Assembly (NCBI GenBank): GCA_033675545.1 | Contig: JAWDGP010005713.1 | Span: forward strand, 55,001-119,000 | DNA length: 64,000 nucleotides | Reading direction: 5' to 3' | DNA from: Elysia crispata | Lineage: Eukaryota > Mollusca > Gastropoda > Plakobranchidae | Shown here: positions 50,401 through 64,000 of the stretch, in pieces | How positions within the stretch are numbered: position 1 is the stretch's first letter | Layout of the letters: each line of letters starts with the position of its first letter | The notes under the pieces: generated by a model | Database searches by the model: none | The model's input: only the letters and a program-made list of their open reading frames with translations | What the model was told of the DNA's origin: nothing | Position numbers and translations under genes: made by a program

Positions 50401-53400
50401 TCAATGGAAAACTTTGTGCTATTTCTTAACAGACAAAATCCACTGAAGGAAAAATTCAGACTTGCATAGTAAACTATATTTTTAATTAAAATTTACAGGC
50501 CTATCAAAGATTTGACTCTTTAAAATCGAGATTGGAAATTTTTAAATCTTACATTTAAAAGGAATTTAAAAAACCCAAAAGTATTGATTCAAGAAATGTG
50601 AAGGGTATTATCTGGCATTGCCAAGTTTGTGAATTGCACTCTGAGGTGAAGCCAATCAAGCTTTTTAGGATTTACTTGCATGTATGTACATATTCATAAA
50701 AACAAGATCTACACTGATTGGGACCATCAGGATAAAAAAGACTCATTGAACTAAGGAGTGGTTGAGAAAACTTTCCTTTTTATTATTTTTATTCCTTACT
50801 GCATATTCTTACTTCATGTTAGTCTCCTTAACACCAACCACATTCTGGTTGCAGCTTCCTTATCAGTAATAATATAATGTTATAAGGGAATAAAGCATCT
50901 CTGCCAGCAATTGACATAACATTAACAAAGATGGTGGCACATTATGCCACAACCAAAGCATAAATAATGAAGCTACTATGAATGGTATACAATGATGGTT
51001 CATGGTGAATCCTATCATGTTTGTCTACAGCATGCAAACTATGTGAAGCTATAGGAACAGATGGTACAACAGACAACTTAAAACACTAGCAAAGGTGATT
51101 TATCCCCATTTCTGCTATTGTAGTGGAGTACAGATAGTAAATGTACCACAGATATTTTGTTGAAACAAGCCAAGCTTGTTCAAAGCTGGAACAACAGAGA
51201 AAAATTAAATAAAACACCATAAAGAAGATCTAGGCACGAGCAGCATTCTTTAATCCACATTAGAAAACTTTATTCTAAATAATTATGTTATTTACATTCA
51301 GACTTGAAGAGAGGACTAGGGTGGGGGCTTAATTCAAAGGTACCCTAGAAATAGAATAATATGCAGGTCTATGGTAGGCCTGCTTCTGCAGCTCTCAAGA
51401 AGTTGCTTTATCTACAAACACAAATTTTCTATGTCAGCTCCAAGATAGAAAGAGGAGGGCCACATTTGAATTACACTATTCAAACAGAATTGTAAACCCT
51501 ACTGCGCCCACCACCAAATTCCTCAGTACAAACTATCTTGCAAGCCCTGGTATCTCGAGGCACACACCAATAGCTAAGGTGACTGGATTATCTGCCCCTG
51601 GCCAGCCAGATGCATTCATGATTATATTATCATAATCATAATTATAGTATAAATAGTGCATTTCCTGAGTATAGCACTTAATTCTTTTTTTTTTTTTAAT
51701 TTCTATAATCAAAATCAGAGGCTAAAAGTCCTATAAATGTTTGTATTCAGATGACATTCAAACAATCTATAACTTTTTTTGTCAATAATCATCACATTTC
51801 TACCATAACAGCCTGTCTCAGACATTGAAACACAAAAATAATATTTATGTTATTGCTGGGCAAACTCGTGTCAATTATGATCAAGCTTTTTATGTATCAT
51901 CCTAAGCGTAATTTTACAAACAACAGTTGACAAAGAAGGGTCTTTTATACTTCCTACTTTGATTTTGATTGCCCTACTAAATTCTATCAATAACATATGT
52001 GTGAAAACTTTTTGCTGTCTAGTGAGGATTGACACTTATAGTTCGAGAAATAATGGTTTCATTTTAAACTATGTTCTCTTTCTCTCCGACCCCTCCTCAC
52101 CCCCACCCTTCTTTTTTTTTTTTTTAAAATGGGTTGTGGGATTTAATAAATTAGTGCATATTTCTTACATTTTGTTTGCCTAATCTTTTTAATTCCAACA
52201 TAATCATTTTGTTTTACTTTTTCCCTGGCAGTTGCAAAATTTTTGCTTTAAAAAATCTCTTGGATTAATGAAGAAAATGTATGACAGTTTTATTAAAAAA
52301 AATTTATGTTAATCACAATGGAAAAATTGTGCAAAAGGATTGCTATAAAAGTTTAAATGAACTTCTTTTGATACCAAAAACTGTCTGTTCCTTCCATCAT
52401 GAAAAATCATTGGTAACAGTGACAATCTGACTTCTGATGCAGGAATTCATTTGGATTAAAAAACTGATGATATAAAAATCATACATGTAAACCAGCAACA
52501 TGTTATCACTATGCAAAAAAAAGTTGCTTTAGAGGATAAGCAATGTTTCTAAATGTTTCATAAAATATTCCAACCATAGGGTTATTAAAAAAAATTGACA
52601 TGTCTACAAAGTGTGCAAAGAATATTTTACCAGGAGCCTTTAAGATAATTCCAAAAGGACATAATGCAAAACCAAGATATTGTCTTCTTGCCCTCTCTCC
52701 CCTCTGTCACAACCCCTACTAATAGTACTATGTCAAATATCCCATGCATGACTGCTATTTCCAGTCCCAACTAATTTTAACTATTTCTTGATAATTCAAA
52801 CTGTAGCTTTTATTCCATGATAAAGCTATATGTAAGTCATTTCTCCAATTTTTAAATTTATAACTTTTTTATATTCCATAAAACGATGAAAAGGACCATT
52901 ATGGTAGCAATGTGATGAAAGAAACAAAGTAAAATAGATATGAAAAAATACTAAATCGTGTACTATGACAATGTATGCTGATGCAGCGCCAAAGGTAAGC
53001 ATGTTTATCAATTTTGAGTTGCATGCTACACAAAGGGCCTCTCTTCCTTGGTCTATAAATACCTTGGTTGGTGAGACAGCAGAATTAAATGCTCAAGCAT
53101 TCTCATTTCGAAAAACAATTATCTATGAGAAAGCAGCATAACTTGAAAATTGTCTTTTATGGTAATATAACTTTGGAATTTTGATATTGCAATGAATTCA
53201 CTTAGGGTAACTGAGATATCCCTGAAGCGCAACTATGAGGATGTGTGTATTCATGTATGATGGCCAATGGCAAGTATTCCCTTACACCATGACATAGGAA
53301 AGACTTCGGGCTGTGACAAATCCAGATCTCACGGCTTAATTTAATAATGGGCTGGTTAGTTACAAAAATGTTTGATGTAGGGATCATGAAAAGTAAGAGG

Positions 53401-53468
53401 GTAGACTGTGTGAATACAAGTGGAACTTGAGAGATGGAAGTGTTGTGGCATCATTTTTTTAATATATA

Positions 53469-53542
<74 letters not shown>

Positions 53543-55656
53543 GATTTCAGTCAAGCCAAAAATGAAGAAAAAATGGGATAATTAAAAAAGATGGAGAAAC
53601 TTCTGCCATGCTGAATGGAAACAGCATGCGTGAGAATCTACATACAAGCTGTTCATCTATATGTTACTCCTCAGAACTTCAAGTAAGTCTTAATGGTTAT
53701 TTGACAGTAGCAATAACCACTGAGACTTATAAAAAGAAGGAAAAAAAAAACAATGAAGAGAGAAGAAAAAAAGATGCAATTGTCTCTTTACACAAAAGTA
53801 CCCGTCTTTCCAATATTAAGAGCAAGCCAAACTGTGCCACTTATAATTCAAAATGCTGTGCCTTGTAATAAATAGAACAAAGGAAGAGAAGATCAAATCC
53901 CACACCTGCGCACACATATTCACACTGTCACACAAGTATAATTTATGCCAAGCTTGAATGTAATCAGTCTCTAATAACATTCCACTAGTTGACTATTTGC
54001 CAAATGGCTACACTCTCACGTCTTAGAAATTGTTCAAACCATTTTCTGAATAGAAAACTAATACTCTTTACACCGACCTGAATTAAGTGGTTAAAACAAA
54101 GTAAGATAAAATATATTGACTAAAATGAAAGTTAATACAGTCGTCTCACTGAATTATTACATATAATGTAAGACCACTCTTGCCTGGTATAAGACAACAG
54201 CCAGAGATTATAACTTCACATCCTCTCCAAGGAAAGACATTTTTAAATATTGATATATATTATAGCATATCGTGTTAAGTTATGTGCATGTGTTCAATCA
54301 CTGTGTACGATGACAGGAAAGCAAAGTGAACAATCAATCTGAAATATGTTTTTTAGTGCTATAAACAAAAGGAAATCTAAATTTCCCTGTCTCAACATAA
54401 ATGAAAAAAATTAAATTACCAAACCTTATTCCATCTCATGAAAAAAAGAAAAATAAACCAAAAAATGGGGTGAAAGTTCTATGTGAGGACAAACAAAATG
54501 ATTCTCAGAGTATTTGTTTAAAAAAAAAAAAAAAGAGGAAAACCGGTTATATTTTCGAAAGAAAATACTGAAGTGTTTCAACAGAATCGAGGTGAACAGA
54601 GAGGCAAAATAATATGAACTAATAAAAGAAACAGACACTACCACTTGCTGGTAAAATACAAGGCTATGCGCGATAGTGTATATATGCATAGTGGTTACCT
54701 AGAAAATGTTTGCAACAAAACAAAAAAGACTGTTGCCACAATGCTTTCCACTGCTTTGCTTTGTGTTTTGTTTTTACAAAAAAATGTAATATGTATTATC
54801 ACAAGGTATTTTATAATTGCAGTTAAAACACTGGAAGGTTTATGACTAAACTTTCCTTACTTTTGTTTACCAACACATAAAATAACATAATGGTGTAAAA
54901 CAAGTCGTGCCAAGGCAGGAACATACCTGTGCAATCTATGACTTTAAATTTGTAAAAGATGACATGTCTTGGTGAAAATGGAGATGTGATGAGAATGATA
55001 ACTTTAATTTACGGTGATGTTGCCAGATGAGCAGCGAAGGCAGGTACTACTGGATTGCTGAGATTAACAGGTCTCACAGAGCAAAGTCAGATATTGACCC
55101 ATGCTCTGTCAGAACCTAATAGTCTCAGGCAAACATTGTTTAAATAAAATGAGAAGCATACAATAATAATAGTATAATATAAAATTAAAATAAATTCACA
55201 GCCCTTCAGATTCCAAATAGACCAGTACTGCATAAACCAACGCTAAGACTGATGCAACTTCAATACAGCTGAAGCAAAGGGATGAGTAGTGAGATGGCTG
55301 GTGAAGGATGACAACTAACATGACACAGGATGCTTAATTTAAAAATTCATACAACTAATTAATCTTAAGAAACCAACAAAGAGAGTCCACTTCCAAATGA
55401 CTCAGAATATTGAATGCTAAACAGCAATAATAGAAGACAATAAATACAACGCTTCACTAATAGGGAATTAAAAAAAAAAATGTCAAGACCAAAGGGGAAA
55501 AAAATCCATCTGATAACAACAGTAATGAAATAAATATAAAAAGGGAGAGAGAGAAAAAAAAATTCAAGTGCTTCAAATTTTTTTTTAGAAATTGAACATA
55601 GAACCACTAGCATAGCAATAATCTTTAGCCTGATGATTCGCACTACCGATGTAGAA
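47461..55656. other. Intergenic region and probable NOVA 3' UTR
   Basis: No protein gene recognised. The right part is the 3' flank of NOVA (minus strand) and probably long 3' UTR, since NOVA-family transcripts often have one; the first TTTATT (minus-strand AATAAA) I noted to the left of the stop is near 52809. The (TA)n array at 53462-53539 lies inside. The segment 49480-49760 has locally higher GC and an open 61-codon frame but no recognisable domain. Confidence 0.45.
53462..53539. repeat. (TA)n microsatellite
   Basis: About 78 bp of TA dinucleotide with one early interruption, self-complementary and able to extrude a cruciform. It lies about 2.1 kb downstream of the NOVA stop codon. Confidence 0.95.
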
Positions 55657-58600
55657 TTAACGAGGGGTGGCTTGTCTGGCACGCTTGCACTCTTCCTGTT
55701 GAATGCGCTGCTGGATCAAGAACTGTGCCCTTGTAATGTTGGCAACAGTGCCAGAGATGCACACAATGCGATTGTGTGTACCCGGTGCATACACACCTTT
55801 CTTGGAGATCTGTACATTGGTGCCAGTGAACTGCTGAATCTCCACTATGCCCTTGCCACCAGGGCCAAGAATGGCACCAACAATGTTCTCTGGAACTTCC
55901 ATCTCCTGCTTAGTAGATTTATCATCTGTAGGGCTATACATGCCTGTGCCCAGTCCAAATGAGTTCTGGTTCACATTCACAGTTACAGCTCCTGGTGACC
56001 GGTCAGGTGTTGGGTATGTTACAGCATTAGCTGAGGCAGCATATCCAGGGGTCTGCGAAAAGGAATCATTAAGCATCGGGCTAGAACCATAGCGGTCAGC
56101 TGGGCCACCAGCCATGCTTGGCGAAGAGCTTCCAAACAGACTGGTTGACTGCTGCTGACCAGTTGTGGTACTTCCCACTGGCCCAAACATACTGGAGGCC
56201 TGGCTGGTATGTGCCCCAAAAGTATTGGCAGCTGTTGCTGTTTGTTGACCTGCCATCTGCATGCCTTGCATGTTAGCCAAACTGTTAGCCGTCATGTTGG
56301 CTGTCATGTTGGCCCCCATCTGATTCACACCGCCCATTCCCATGCCCAGGATTCCGTAGTTGGCAAGGGTGTTCATGGCAGAACTGATCTCTTCTGTGGC
56401 TTGCTCTGTGTAGCCTGAACTGCGCAAGGTCATCTTGAGGTTTTCCAAAGCTTGAGCTGCCATGGGCCCACTCAGCCCCATTGCAGCAGAGCTCAGTGTC
56501 ATGTTTAGACCAGCTAGCGTTCCCATTCCATTATACGAATTGTTGCCATTGGTACTGAAATTGAAGCCTTGGCTTTGATATGCTGCTGCTGCTGTATTAT
56601 TCATCATTTCTGTGCCCCTGGCTTGGTAGGGTGTATTTGCAAAGGGTGATCCAGTTGGATTGGCAGAAGCTACAGGCCCAGTGTAATCAGCATAACTTAT
56701 ATTCGGACAACTGCTACTTTGCGGATCCTCTACAATTTTTTGCAAGATCAAGTCCATAGCTTTCATGTTGGCATCCATTTCACCTACCATGAAAGAAAAA
56801 AAAAGGAATTTGAAAAATATGCAAATTAGCTACAAAAAATAGTAAACAGTTCTTTAAAAAAGTTTGGTTTCAAATAAATTTCACTATGTACTTTGCACTA
56901 CAGTATGTCACAAACGTTTGGCTTTGAGCTTAGCGGAAGTTAGACATGCACTGTAACAGTAAGCTCAAACAATTAATAGTTTGTATTACTATATCTTTGA
57001 CTTACACTAAAAGTATGTTAAGATTAGAAGACTTCAAAAAATGTTAAAATTGACCTCAATAAAATACCTTCTTTCTTTCCTCTTTTAACAAAAAGTGGAC
57101 ACCATTTTTGTTAATTTTTCTCTTTAAATAATTCAAAAAAGGCATTAAGACATGAGACAGTCATTCACTTTGAGTAAATATTTTGTAAAGCAGAAAATGT
57201 TTAAAATATAGAAAAAAAATTACTTCAATGATTCAAAGCTACATTTTAAGAGCCATTTTGCCAAAATTTTACAAAAACTTTCAATTAAGATTTTACGTAT
57301 CTGTAATTTAAACATCCCATATTCAAAGGTAAGCCACAAATAGCATATCAATTAAAAGTGGTGATAATTTCTTTAAAAAAAAAATTGTAGCAAAATAATA
57401 AACAATTTTGTTCTTTATTGATAAAAAGCATACATCAATTGCTCTAGTCATAGAAATTTGTACCACAATGAGTACAATTATTAAATATTAATTTAATCTA
57501 ATTTATACATTTTTAATATTTAGCTACCCTCTCTAACAAAAAAAAAAAAAAAGAAATGAAAAAAAAGACTCAAAGTTTAACATCAAATACCTGCCACTGT
57601 GACGCATCTCTCTGGAAGATTAGTTTCTTTTGACTTCTGAGAAATCTGCACATATGCCCCACTTTCCTCTTTGATCTGCTTGATGTAATTACCAGCTTTT
57701 CCTATGATCATACCTGCTGTACTGTTGGGTATCAAAACTTTGACCTGAACAACACAGTAAGAAACAATTGGATAACTCACAATTAAAACATGTGTTACTC
57801 CCCTAATATTAATTTAAAAATAAGATAAATGGATAATATCAGTGTGGATGTGTCAAATACTCTATAGGGATCAATAAATGTGTTTCGAATACTTTTTATC
57901 AGAGAATTCAATTTTTGTTGAATGAAACATTTTGTAGTATTGTACCAATTATAACAACAGCATGGTGAGAGACATAGCTTTGCTACCACTGCATGCACAG
58001 CAATGTTTTTAATATATAATCATTTTATAAGATATGATCATGTTGCAAGAAATGTAATTCTACTTATACTCAAATTAATGCACAGCATTTATCCCCAAAA
58101 AATGTGATTATTTCAACAATGTCTTGGATAGTCTGAACTACTCATAACACTGATTCTAGAAAATTAAAATGCCATTTTTTTTTTAAATTTTTCCTGTCTT
58201 TTTTTTTCTCTCCAGAAAAAGCTTTCTGGCAACTGTAACCATATATCAGACCTGTGCATAACACATGGTGATACATTAGCCTGGTGACTGAGATGCTTGA
58301 TGATTTGATGGGGTGATCAGATGAAGATGCAGGTGGAGATGAGCATGAAGATGGTTGTGAAGTCTAGCATTTATCCATTTGTGTAGTGCTGCTCTCAGCT
58401 GTTCCTTCATAGCTTTTTCATTTTGTTAGAGACTGAGATTTACTCATTTTCAGGCGAATTTGATTGCATCTAAGAAAAATCTTCATAATACTCTGAGCCA
58501 AATTACAAAACATGTAGAAAAGTTCTTTAAATAAATTTACATGTCTCCACAGCTGTACAGTACATCAAAATGCCCCTTTAACAAATGAATTTGGGAATTT

Positions 58601-61600
58601 GGTTGTAATGAATTGAAAACAAGTGCTCAAACTGAATTTCCATGACAAGCTTAAAGATAGAAAAAGCTATGAATTGATCAGCAAGTGGCTGTGGCAAACC
58701 ACATTTTACAATCACAAACAAGCAATCTCCAATAGGGTGATTACTCTATAATGGCTTTTAACAAAGGTGAGACTTGCTATCAAAAAAGTGGCATGCCCCA
58801 ATCTTATTAAATTGAGTAAATATGTAAACCTCAAGAGAAAACCGCCACAGGATATAATTTTTAGTCTAACTTGTTTATCATTATTAAAAAAAGGAGCATG
58901 CCAACATTTTAATTCTAGATAGGACAGGTGATATAAGATCTGCTGCCTTTGGTTTTTCTCCTTCCCTCTTAATTTTATGCATATATAAAATTAAAATCTT
59001 GACCTTGGTGCACTTTGGCTATCTTGACATCACATAAAATCTATTTTAATTTTCTGCCCAAATTTGATAAAGTAAAGGGCTGCAGTGTTATTTCATGGAA
59101 GGTGTGATTAATTTCATTTCACACTGGATTCTGGAAGAGTCTAAATTTACATAACAAAAATATGTCAAGTATTCCTCCCGCTTAATGGTAACATAAATTT
59201 CAAAGAATAAAATAATTATTTTTATCCAGAATTTTTTTATCAAACACTCAGTTTCTGAGGAAACTAAGTTGATTTATCCTTTAATTTTCTGGAGACTAAT
59301 ATGCACCATTCTATTTCATAACACTCTTTCTTTGACTTTCCTTTCAAAATAAAAATGTAAATCTATGGAAGTTCAACCCTTCTAGTTTAATGAGAGTCTA
59401 ACCAAAGGCAGGCACCTATGAAGAATGAAATGAGGATGAAAATGGAACCTGAAATACCTCTATTACCTGCCGATGCCTCTCAAAATTATTTTTGGCATCA
59501 TCAGGTTTTGTGGGAGACGCAGGATTGGATTCAGGCTTTTCTCGAATTTTGTCCATTATAAATTTGTTTACTTGTCTAACAGCTTCAGGAGAGCCCATGA
59601 TGAGGCAAATGCGCTCAGTGGTACCTGGAACATAAAAAGGCACATTAAAATTCTCTTCAAAATTTACATAATTACAAGTATTTGAACAACCTATTTACTT
59701 AAATATTTTTCACACAATTCCGAATCAAAAGATAAACTAGAGGCATATATATGTATGTGTGTTTGTGTGTATCAAAAACGGATTTGAATTCCACAAACTA
59801 AAGGAGTATCATTTATTCCTAAATATAAGCTGAGATGATTCTGGACAACTTCAATTAAAAAGCTTCATTAATAGCAAGTTTATAATGTTAAAATGATAAA
59901 CCAAAAACAAATATAAATAAAAAAAAATATTTAAAACTACCTGTTCACAACTTCTTTTTGAAATTTGGTGAATATAATCACCACTCAATTTTAGCATATT
60001 TGTAATAATTGGAATGGAAAACATGTTTTTAACAAGCAAAGTCATCAATACTGATATCAAGGAATTTATATAAAAGTTAACCAACTTATTCGAACTGAAA
60101 TTCTTAGTCCACAACTTATAAACATTAGCTGCTTTATGAAATGCAAACAAGGACAGTTAAAACCTTGTCAAAGTAAACCAAAACATAGGTACTTTATGTT
60201 CAGAGGGAAAAAATTTAGCATGAATAGTCCTGTATTAAATAATGCATTGACAAGCAGCAATCTTCTTTGCTCAAAAGGAGAAAAAATGTGTGAACTCGGT
60301 GACAAATAATCATCTTACCACAAGTCTTGCTTGTTTTTTAAATTTTACAGATCTTGTCTAACATTGTCTTAAAAAAAAAAATTACCTTTAGTCTATATTT
60401 ATGTTTCTGATAAACTTTGAGCTGAAAATTCTGAATTTCCTGCTAGCCTTCAGTATTGCAAAGGTAGCAAAACTTGCTGATTTCTTCAAAATGATATTCC
60501 TTAGCAGGACAGATCCTGCATCTGTGCGAGTTTTACAGGTAATGGCACTGCATTTTTGGATTTTCTTGCTTCTCTTTTGTAGTCACTATATTTCATTCAG
60601 TATGTCTTTTATTGAGCTACTCATTATCAAGTTCCTATTTGAGAGGAATAAGGGTGGGGATGATCAGGCTCCATTTTCTCACTTTATTAACGTTAAAAAG
60701 GCAAGTAAACCCTCTTATAGTTTGCGAGAGATCAACAATTTTCTTATGGCTATAGCAGTGACAAAAGTAATTTTTTTTTAAATGAAGACAATATGAATGG
60801 CTCTGCATGTTCTTTGAGACTAATGTGCAAGTTTAATCTGAAGTCCTTTTAAACAACTGTCTTACTAAGATTTAAGATTCATATCCACTTGTTACAAGAT
60901 TCTTTTATTCTGAAACCAGATAGATTGCCAGGATAATATGTGTGAATATTAAGCCTAGAATTGAAGAGCGTAATCCTGCAGTAGTTGCCAGTTTTTTTTT
61001 ATTTATCGAAGGTTTTTCAACTGCTTCTTCACCCTTATTGATCATAGCAAACTTGGTTTGAAAACAGGTGTTGTGCAGATTTAATTTTTGTATGCATTGT
61101 TGCTTCTCCTCTTTCCCCTTATTGCTTTCTTTCCTTTTAGTACATTTTCTATTTCTGATCTACTAGAAGGACCTGGTGTGATGATCTTTGTACTATTCAA
61201 TGTGACTAGAAGTAGTAGCAATAGTTGCAGTGGTAAAAATTCAAAGAAGGAAAAAACTGAGATAAAAATACAATTGCAATCATTGATATCAAATAGGACT
61301 AATATTAAATAATAATCTTATAAAATTCCGTTACATTGCATAAAATTAATTTGAACAATTAAAAATAATTTGCAAATAACGATTTCGTTTACAAAGCTTT
61401 CACTATGAAAACTTAAAACGATGTGCTTTTAGGGTTTAATTTTAAGAAAAAATTAAAAGCAATTGACATGATCTAAGAATGTTTTGGTTCGTTTATTATT
61501 ATTATCTTTAATGGGCAATACTGATTGTGGAGAACTGTTCTAAATGGCGTGACCTGTGCAATCAAAAGATCTCTCACTATAACTTTCAAATTTATACTTG

Positions 61601-61784
61601 AACACTTAATAAAGTTAGTTGATTACTCTAAAATCATAATTACCTGGATAGAAATCATTTGCTTTGGACATTTTGACTCTTGCCCCAGCATCCTTCTGAA
61701 TCTGAGCTATAGTTTCTCCTCCTTTTCCAATGATGGCTCCAGCCGCTACACTTGGGACCAAAATCTTTAAGTGTATGTTGTCTC
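55657..61784 (-). CDS. NOVA: NOVA/pasilla KH-domain splicing regulator, 3' four coding exons (5' end beyond window)
   Basis: Exons in transcript order: 61644-61784, 59467-59624, 57591-57744, 55657-56783; phases agree and give 525 codons before TAA. KH1 is split over the first two exons ([20 protein letters not shown], then [19 protein letters not shown]), KH2 over the next two ([20 protein letters not shown], then [20 protein letters not shown]). A long Ala/Asn/Ser/Gly-rich linker follows, then KH3 ([20 protein letters not shown]) and the tail [10 protein letters not shown]. These match NOVA1/2 and Drosophila pasilla. Known role: nuclear RNA-binding protein that recognises YCAY clusters and directs alternative splicing, mainly in neurons. 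GXXG loops are GKGG, GKAG and GPGG; the last agrees with pasilla and not with vertebrate NOVA. The first exon here starts with two bases of a split codon, so at least one N-terminal exon lies further right. Confidence 0.95.
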
Positions 61785-62967
61785 CTGGAACATACAAATT
61801 TAGAAACTATTAAATTCAACACCCAGATATGTAGGGACTTAAATGAGAAATTTTGAAAAGAGTTTTCAACTATCAATATGGAAGGCAATGTTTTATCCTA
61901 TATGCTGGACGTGCACAACTACATTACCAATCACTCTGAGCATAAGTTGATGTAAAATGATACTGTAAGTTTCTGTATAATTTTTATAACAATAAAAATT
62001 GTTCATAGCCCTCAGCTACACAATATCACATTCAATCAAATCTTTCTATTAAATAAGTCCGTTATAGAAAGACCAGTTTGGGTTTTGAACCTGAAAAATA
62101 CTCTTAAAACCTTTCAATCGCAAAGAAAGTGCAACTATTCAAAGCAGTTGAAACACGCTTTACAGTATTATCTATATAACGCACGTGATGAACATTCTCT
62201 TAGGTGAAAAAATTATTTTGTAGAATTAATCAACAATTTCGAATGATTGTAAATTATGAATTAAACATGAAATCTGTTAATGAGTTGGGATAAAAAACAC
62301 CCATTCAACGAGGCTTAGTCTTTGATTTAAAACAAGTGCTCCATTTTTTAAGCAGAAATGCTGTGCTGTTAATGGTAAACTCAGAATTAATGTGACATTC
62401 ACTACATCCTTCTGGGCCACAAGAGTTGAAATTTCAGCTTATGCAGGTTAGAATACGTTTGATTGACATCCTATATATTTCCCTGGGGCTTATGATGAGG
62501 AATGAATACCAAACATAAAAGTTAGGTGCTTGTAACATCTCTGAATGCATATATTGAATGTGAATCCCATAGGCAATAATTTCAATAACGATGATCATGA
62601 AGTTACATAAAAGTGTGCGAATATGTATTAAATACTTAAACACTGTAATAGCAATAGTTTGCTACATAAAGATCATGGTACTGGCGTTTCTACGGGGATT
62701 ACTTCTAATCAACTATTAAACAGCGATCAAACAACTTTGAACATTATTTAAAAAAAATGTGTTACAGCAAATGAGATTTTACTGAAATGGAAAAATATAC
62801 TTGAAAAAGTAGACATAAAACATTCATTAGTGTTTTGAAACATATGTTTAAAATAACTTTAAGAAAACTCAAAAAGTTTGACTAACATTTATTTTCCTCA
62901 AAACCTTTCAAAAGAAAGAGAAAAGAATAGTTTAAAAATCGACGGGGAACAGGATGGGGAGGGGAAG

Positions 62968-63051
<84 letters not shown>

Positions 63052-64000
63052 TGTGGTAAGTTGATCGTGAGATAAAAAAGTCATAAGTGACAATAATTTT
63101 AAAAAAAAAGCTTTAAAAAAAGTTACATTCGATGGAATGACACTCTTTGTGTCCGAAGTCTTAGCTTAACCAATAGCACGAAATTGAGATCATTTAGCAC
63201 ATTTAAATGCAAAATGTGCACCATTTATTAATTTATTCCAAGTTGACTTAAGCAACAACTTCTTATAATGATACATACAGCATTTTGCCCGCAGCAAAAG
63301 CTTTTAAACCTAACCCTTTAGCCTATCTTTGAATCGACATTCAGCCCTGATGCACTATCTACTTCGCTGCTTGAAAGTTCAATGATTGAAAACAAATAAT
63401 TGGACATCGGGCAGAATCCATTCCTAAATTTTATATAACCCTAATCAACCAAACAAAGTTAACTTAACTTTCTGGGATTTCTGGCTCATATTGTAATAAA
63501 AGATGTTAACGCACATCTCTTGAAAAACGGTAAAGAGCAAAAGTAATTATTACCACACGCCAATGAAAAAAAAATGTGTTTTCAATTTTCTGGGCCTGAC
63601 AACAAGTATTTATGAAGGACCCAAAGAAAATCCAAGATCTCTTGATTGTCTCCATATATTTATTAGATTGTCTTATGGATATTGTAATGATGAAAAAAAA
63701 TGATAAGTTAAAACTGAGGAATGTGACTTTGAAAATAAAAAAAAAGAAAAGAAAACGATAGTAAAATTTTATGCGATTTTCTTCTTTTTTCACAATGTTT
63801 TTTTTTTTTTAAGTCTAAAAAAACCAACAACAGAGCTTGAGATATTTCTTAAAAGTTTCAAAGCAAGGAAATACATTTAATTTTCAAACATCTTGGCCTA
63901 TGCAAAAAAAAATCATGCTCTTATTTTTTATAACTTAAAATCATAAACAAAGTATGAGCATAATTAAGGTTGAATACCGGCACGATTGAGTAGTTTACTA
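61785..64000. other. NOVA 5' intron, no exon seen
   Basis: This should be intronic to NOVA, because the exon at 61644-61784 has a good acceptor and begins mid-codon. No N-terminal NOVA exon is recognisable up to the window edge. It contains the GA array at 62971-63049 and ordinary AT-rich DNA. Confidence 0.6.
62971..63049. repeat. (AG)n microsatellite in NOVA intron
   Basis: About 79 bp of AG dinucleotides with a T substitution near the end (agat), in the NOVA 5' intron. It is the only long array in the window with the purine strand on plus; in the NOVA transcript it reads CU. Confidence 0.97.

Noticed and set aside
55365..55682. 105-codon minus-strand frame overlapping the NOVA stop
   Set aside because: It lies in the NOVA 3' UTR in another frame and is Phe/Leu/Ile-rich, as expected from AT-rich non-coding DNA.
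55633..55962. 109-codon plus-strand frame with other frames at 55847-56418
   Set aside because: They lie antisense to the NOVA terminal exon, which has clear KH homology; they are shadow frames caused by its higher GC.

Overview
This is AT-rich animal nuclear DNA: spliced genes with short exons, GT-AG introns of a few hundred bases to several kb, long (CT)n microsatellites and decayed transposons. Gene content (KIZ, BABAM2, RRP36, a pasilla/NOVA-type KH protein) fits a lophotrochozoan invertebrate. A mollusc, perhaps a gastropod, is my best guess, but this is inference. No bacterial features, CRISPR arrays, operons, rRNA or tRNA genes were seen.

Layout: (1) 1-912 holds the last coding exon of an unidentified plus-strand gene. 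(2) 3428-16681, minus strand, is a complete 16-exon Kizuna (KIZ) gene; exon phases close to a 755-aa protein. (3) 16682-17377 is a compact head-to-head promoter region rich in AGATCT/CTAGAT palindromes. (4) 17378-27341, plus strand, is a complete 11-exon BABAM2 (BRE) gene of 382 aa. (5) 27342-35372 is intergenic, with microsatellites, a MITE-like repeat cluster and another TAGATCTA palindrome. (6) 35373-42863, plus strand, is a complete 9-exon RRP36 gene of 229 aa, including a 16-nt microexon. (7) 42864-55656 is intergenic, with a 75-nt hairpin, an internally deleted hAT-like DNA transposon and a (TA)n array. (8) 55657-61784, minus strand, holds the last four coding exons of a NOVA/pasilla splicing regulator; its 5' exons lie beyond the right edge.

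The four recognised genes do not form a pathway. KIZ acts at the centrosome, BABAM2 in K63-deubiquitinase complexes, RRP36 in 18S rRNA processing and NOVA in alternative splicing. The only structural link between genes is the shared KIZ/BABAM2 promoter interval. Two decayed copies of one LINE family sit in introns of KIZ and BABAM2, each in the sense orientation of its host gene. I found no convincing new biological system. The best second-look items are the hairpin at 45300-45374, the hAT-like element with a possible 6-bp target duplication, the palindromes near the promoters, the in-frame alternative donors in KIZ, and the unassigned coding-like segments near the left edge.
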